Source of the DNA: Sipunculus nudus
Taxonomy: Eukaryota > Annelida > Sipuncula > Golfingiida > Sipunculidae
DNA length: 64,000 bases
Direction: 5' to 3'
Assembly (NCBI GenBank): GCA_026874595.1
Contig: CM049316.1
Coordinates: forward strand, 7,270,339 to 7,334,338
Shown: positions 42,601 through 48,600 of the stretch, piece by piece
How the letters are laid out: every line of letters starts with the position of its first letter
Position numbering within the stretch: position 1 is the first letter of the stretch
Position numbers and translations under genes: made by a program
Notes under the pieces: generated by a model
Told to the model about the DNA's origin: nothing
The model's database searches: none
What the model saw: only the letters and a program-made list of their open reading frames with translations

Positions 42601-45600
42601 ACCACTCTACCCTGATGACCACCCCAGTAACATGACCACTCTACCCTGATGACCACCCCAGTAACATGACCACTCTACCCTGATGACCACCCGAGTAACA
42701 TGACCACTCTACCCTGATGACCACCCCAGTAACATGACCACTCTACCCTGATGACCACCCCAGTAACATGACCACTCTACCCTGATGACCACCCCAGTAA
42801 CATGACCACTCTACCCTGATGACCACCCGAGTAACATGACCACTCTACCCTGATGACCACCCGAGTAACATGACCACTCTACCCTGATGACCACCTGAGT
42901 AACATGACCACTCTACCCTGATGACCACCCGAGTAACATGACCACTCTACCCTGATGACCACCTGAGTAACATGACCACTCTACCCTGATGACCACCCGA
43001 GTAACATGACCACTCTACCCTGATGACCACCCGAGTAACATGACCACTCTACCCTGATGACCACCCCAGTAACATGACCACTCTACCCTGATGACCACCC
43101 GAGTAACATGACCACTCTACCCTGATGACCACCCCAGTAACATGACCACCCAACCCTGATGACCACCCCAGTAACATGGCCTAGCCATCTTGATGACCAC
43201 CCCATTTACATAACCCCATCCTGATGACCACCCCAGTAATATGGCCACCCCACCCTGATGACTACCCCATTTACATAACCAAACCCTGATGACCACCCCA
43301 GTAACATGACCACCTTGCCCTGATGACCATCCCATTTACATAACCCCACCCTGAAAACTACACCACCACACCATGTTATCACCACTATTGGGTTGTAAAT
43401 GACTTCCCATAAAGAAATCACCAACAGCTCTTTTGACATGACCGAAGGTGGCATGAGTGTTGTATTTCAATGGGAGTGAAACCGCTTATATACAATCAAG
43501 ACTGTTTGGATTCTTAGATCTGTGACTCTGTGATATGATTCTCCAGCATTGCAAGATAATAAATGAACTAAAAGAAAAAGATGTATGTATATATTCAGTA
43601 AAGAATCATTTCCACCATACTTGAAAATCTTAATTTTGGGAAAAATATATATGGAAATTATGTATGAAAACCCAACATTCTTCATGATAAAATATGATTA
43701 ATTGTTGCATATTACACTGTGCCTACATTTATTAGACATGTCCACTTGATCCATATAGGCAAACACAGAATATGTGGGTAATATTCCATGAAATATTTTA
43801 TAAAGTTCCAAGCAATTTGTGCATAAAGACAAGATTTCTTGCACAGGCATGTAACTATCCACACTACTGTCAGTGGTGTATTCAAGGGCTGTAATGATTT
43901 ATTTTCACTTAATGTGATACACACCATGATACTTTACTCATGGTAAAATATGCACTATGGTATGCAAATTAATTTTATTTCATTTTAAACAGTTATCCAG
44001 TCAGACACAATAAGCTTTTTTTTCGACCAATGCTGCTTCTTTTCACCTCACTTGACTGTATGTTGCTTAAAAACTATTTATCAAATATTGGAGATCACTT
44101 TCCATTTCTTGATTGGACATCACCAGTATACTGATACAGACACATCTGATGATACTGATACAGTCTTTGACTTTGTATTATGATGTATCAGTGCTCAGGT
44201 GAATCATCCCTGCCATAGTACATTCAAGTCCTCTCTGTGTTACAGGTTCGTCACCACCTGGGCTGGGCTGCAGACTCTGATGACGAGGATGTTGACGTGT
44301 CACATGTCAAGCTGTGTCACCCCCTGTGTCAGTGTGACAAATGTAAACCAGTACAGAAGGTTAGGGCATTTATATATCAGAAATACAGACCAAATCTCAA
44401 AATATGAAATAATTTGGCCATTCATACTATTTAAAATAATTATGTAGTTATTTTGTAAGTCATGTTTTGAATGATTTTTTTTGGTATTCTATTTTAATAT
44501 TTTTATATTGGATTAAGTAATTATCAAATTGATGAAAAGATGTTAAGTTTGCAGTATGTCACAGTGCCATGCCCCTATTGTGAGCTGCAAGAAATATTTC
44601 ATTGTATTTAGATGGTTTGATATGACACAGGAGTTTTGCATTGTTATAGTTCCTGAAAATAAAATTGTTTTCCCAATTACTTTTCCTGACATCTCTAAAA
44701 ATATCAAGATATCAGTGTTTTTATCTTGATTAACTGTTACTGAGACCGAGGGGTATTACATTTGTATGACTTTCAGTCAGCTGAGCTATAGAGATCATTC
44801 TTTGTCCATTGTCTGGTCATCCGGTTGTCTGTTAACAAGATGGGCACATATTGTAGCTGTTAGACTAAGAAAATTTTAACTTTGCATCAAGGGAGTTCCT
44901 GGTAGAATCTTCTTGGAAAGCCTAAATAAGTTTACTTTTACCCTTTTCTAAAGACTGTTGGCAAGATACATGATTTTAAGCACTCGGGGAGTCATTTTAA
45001 CCATTATTCAAGTTTCCTTGAATTCAGCTGAGCATCATGGCCCAGGGGCCACTTGTTAATCAAGATGGCAGCTTCACAGGACTCTTAATTTTGCTGATTG
45101 CAACATTTGAAGATTTTATGTGTTGAGTTTGTTTGTTGATTAAAGTTGATTACCATCAGCACCTAATTTTCAAGGCAAACTGATCATGTGACTCATGATG
45201 ATGTAACATTAGGCTACAGCAGAGAAATTTTAAATTTCACTTTTATTTCTTTGTAACCTGCTGTTATGCCATTTAACACAGAGTCAGCATAAAACCCCTG
45301 CGTTTCTTGTTATGCCAACTAGGTTATTATACATGGTTAGAAGCTATGGCAGGTGATATATTTTCTATGAATTTCTCCTTTCAGCTGACATCGGTGGCAT
45401 CAGACATCCAGGTAAACAGTTCTAATAAGGAGGGCATGACACCCTTACTGATGGCCACCATGAAAGGGCATGCAGACTTAATTCAGCTCTTTTTAAAAAG
45501 AGGTGCAAATATCAATGCTAAGACTGGCTCTGACCAGATGACAAGTCTCCACATCGCGTGCCAGCAGGATAACATGACGGTTAGTGCTGTGTATATTTTA

Positions 45601-48600
45601 TTTTTCCATTATCAATGAATATCACTTACTGTGCAGAATAATTCATGCTTATAACTACATATTATAATGTTTGTTTAGATTCTTTTTTTCAATAAAATAT
45701 AACATGCTTAAGGTAACTAATTACTGTGATATTGAACAGCAGGAAAGATATATACAGATTTAAGACATCACACATTTGTGAAACCAATGGTCATAATATT
45801 CCTGATATGAATAACTGAGGATATGATTTTACATTCTGTAAAAAATATTTAATCATTTTAATTATCCATTTATGCCAGCCTTTATGACTTAGGCCAAAAA
45901 AAATAAAAAGGTATGGTTCTCAGGCACTTTTTTTCAGAAATCACTGGGGGGGGGGGGATTTTATTTTTTACCTTGTTTTTGTATGTGTTGATAAAAATGT
46001 TATATGATCAGGGACACGCATGAAAATAAGAGATTTTTTTTGCTAAGCAGGTAAAAGCACTACATAACAAAGGAAATCATATCAAAATTGTATTATTTTA
46101 TCTTCTTGAAAGATGAAAATAAAAATAAAAATGTTTGATGCGGGGGGTAAAAATTGACGCAGGAGGTGCCTGAGAACCATACCTTTTATTTTTTTTTTTT
46201 GGCTTAAGGTAATTTTATGTTTTTAGTATGGTTAATGTAAAATAAAATAAACACATACAAAAAGCTTGAAAATGCAAGAAAAAAAGCGCAGTATATTAAC
46301 AAATTTTGTCAAAAGAGAGGAAGAATAAAGTACTGACACTTCAGTATATTTCATTTTCTACAGGTGGCAGCACTTCTAGCCAAAAAAGGAGCAAAGCTGG
46401 GATTACGAGATGCTTCAGGAAACACACCATTACATTACTGCTGCAAGAACAGCAATGTGGTACTGGCCAGTGTTCTACTCAAGGTGGTAAATTACAGTAT
46501 ATTGTGTCCTTTCTAGTTTCTTTACTCTCCTTTTGCTGGGCCCACAGTTTAAGACAGGAGATGGATATTTAGTTTTTTGTGTGCATTTTCATTTTTCATT
46601 GAATACTTTGGCCTAATTAAATAAAAATGTGCAATCTGTATTTTATCTTTTATCTTAATTAACTAATCAAGTCTATTTGTTCTGTAAGAAATTGCAACCA
46701 TTTTTACATTGCTACAGATGAAAGTAACACAACAGAGAGAGACATCTGATACTATTTAACCCTGCAAATATGAAGCCAACCTCAATATAAACTCTACCTC
46801 AAGCTTAATGAGAAAATAAAATGACACCTTGTTCAGACTGGCCAAATGTATAATCTCTCCTGATGTAAAATGTCTGGCCAGGAGGACATGAGATCCTGGA
46901 TTTTTTTTGCTTTGGCTCATGAAGATTATATCATGTGTTTGTGTTTATTGTATCCGCCTATGTTTTTGACCGGGTTCCGCCGCCGCCGCCGTATTTGTTT
47001 CCGCAGAACTCCTCTGAGACTACTGGACTGATTTTTCCAAAACTTACACCAATTATTGGGTCACATGTGAACTGGTGCCTAACCAATTGATGTTGACCTC
47101 TGACCTGTCCTCTCTGCCCAGCATCCATTTGTGCGTCTGTTTCCACACATAAACCCACATATCTCGGTAAACCATTTGACCGATCAGGAAAAAAATTTTG
47201 TACAAATGTAGCCCTTGGATAGCTTTATAACGTACACAAAAAAATGGTGGCGCCACCTGCAACCATGTTTGCACAGTGTCCATCTGTTCATTTGCCCTGG
47301 GTTAAAATCACTCATAGCTCTTAAACATACACAAAATTGGTGATGTCACCTGCCACCATTTTTGCACAAGTCCTTCTGTTTGTCTGTTGTGGGATAAAAT
47401 CACTCATATACATGTAGTGGTTTGACTTATCTGCCTAAAATTTTGCATATGTATACAACTTGGACAGCTCTCTGGATTTTGTGGTAGATGGCGCAACCTA
47501 CATACACATTTCGGCTGCAGACATTCATGCTAATATGCAACACACCTCACTCTATTTCCCCTTGCCACTCAATCCATGCCTCACTTCACTGGTTCCACTC
47601 TGATTTTGGAGGATACACATGGTCGCTTGTTGACTACCTGTATTCCAGTTTTAAATATAATTTTGTTGACTAAAGTTGTATTCCAGCTGTCGTAAAGTTT
47701 AGTTGTTTTGCTAGGCTGTTGGTATAAAAGAATAAAGGGAAATGTTGGTCACTTTTACCATTTAATATAGCCAATGTTTCACAGAATGTTTTCTTTGCTT
47801 TTGAATGTGTTGAAGTTTAGACTTCAATGTGGACTTCAACAAAATAATACCATATACTAAAACATGTTTTGCCCCCTCATATTTCAGGAAAACACCCCAG
47901 TGAACACTACCAACAGTTTTAGTAGCACTTCTGTCAAACTTTGAATATGTTGAAGTTTCAACATCAGCTTAATGTCCTTATACTATATACTTGTCATGCT
48001 GGAATTTTTGTTGTAAATTAAAAATTTTTACCTGTTAACATATGTATGTTTAGCTGCCTTCTGCTTTAAAAATCTAAATATGTCAAAATTGTGATTTCAG
48101 CATAATGTTGTTTGACTGTATAGTGGAATGTTTTTGTCCCCTCCTATTTCAGTACAAGGCCCCGGTGAATGTTGCGAACAGTTCAGGTAACACACCTCTA
48201 CACGAGGCAGCCATGATGGACTGTGATGAGATGGTGCTACTTCTACTCGACTTTGGTGCTTCTACTCGAGCTCGCAACCGACAGAAACTCACGCCAGTCC
48301 TCTGTACGATGGTATGTAAAAGCAAATGTTTGCTCTCATCAAAACCTGGTTCTGATTTTATCAGATAAAATGACTTGTCTTATCTACTTATTACTCCCAT
48401 ATTTCACGGCTCTATCAGTAGGAAATATTTATTGATTATATATGATAAAACATTTTCATACTTAGGGTCCTTACACAAGGACATGTGAAATTCACATGTT
48501 ATCTAGAGTTAACCCCATAATCTGTTGTAAACTAATGTCTCCCCCCCCCCCCCCCCCCCCTCCAGGGGAGATGCTGTTTTCAGTGCCGTTGTCCTCATGG

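Larger units (their letters stand above)
11837..43352. repeat. giant 34-bp satellite array (about 927 units) in intron 19
   Basis: The unit has two 17-bp halves, gatgaccacccgagtaa and catgaccactctaccct. It is repeated head to tail for 31.5 kb without any unrelated insertion that I could see, filling 97% of the intron. Common variants are G to C in cccgag, C to T in the same CpG, and tcta to ccca near the unit end. Rare 35-bp units carry one extra C. The plus strand has stops in every frame; the minus strand has a recurrent TAG that is lost in ccca units, which produces chains of 61, 95 or 129 codons with no coding meaning. The 3' edge is degenerate, the 5' edge is sharp. Confidence 0.98.

Noticed and set aside
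12306-43335. About 120 minus-strand reading frames of 61-129 codons in the satellite
   Set aside because: They are repeats of one another, begin with non-ATG codons, and their lengths depend only on where a single stop is lost. No signal peptide, domain or splice context is present.
11837-43352. CRISPR-like array
   Set aside because: Units are directly adjacent without unique spacers, and the locus is a spliced animal gene.
11837-43352. Box C/D snoRNA cluster (each unit has ctgatga)
   Set aside because: The C-like and D-like boxes overlap in the same seven bases, box C lacks its first purine, and no terminal stem or guide region pairs within a unit. Chance is the simplest explanation.
11837-43352. 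Tandem repeat as a coding domain repeat
   Set aside because: The plus strand has taa and tga in each unit across frames, and 34 is not a multiple of three.
44280-44300. Exon t (gactctgatgac) as the seed of the satellite
   Set aside because: Only about ten bases agree with the unit, no more than expected by chance, and the match lies inside a conserved coding exon.
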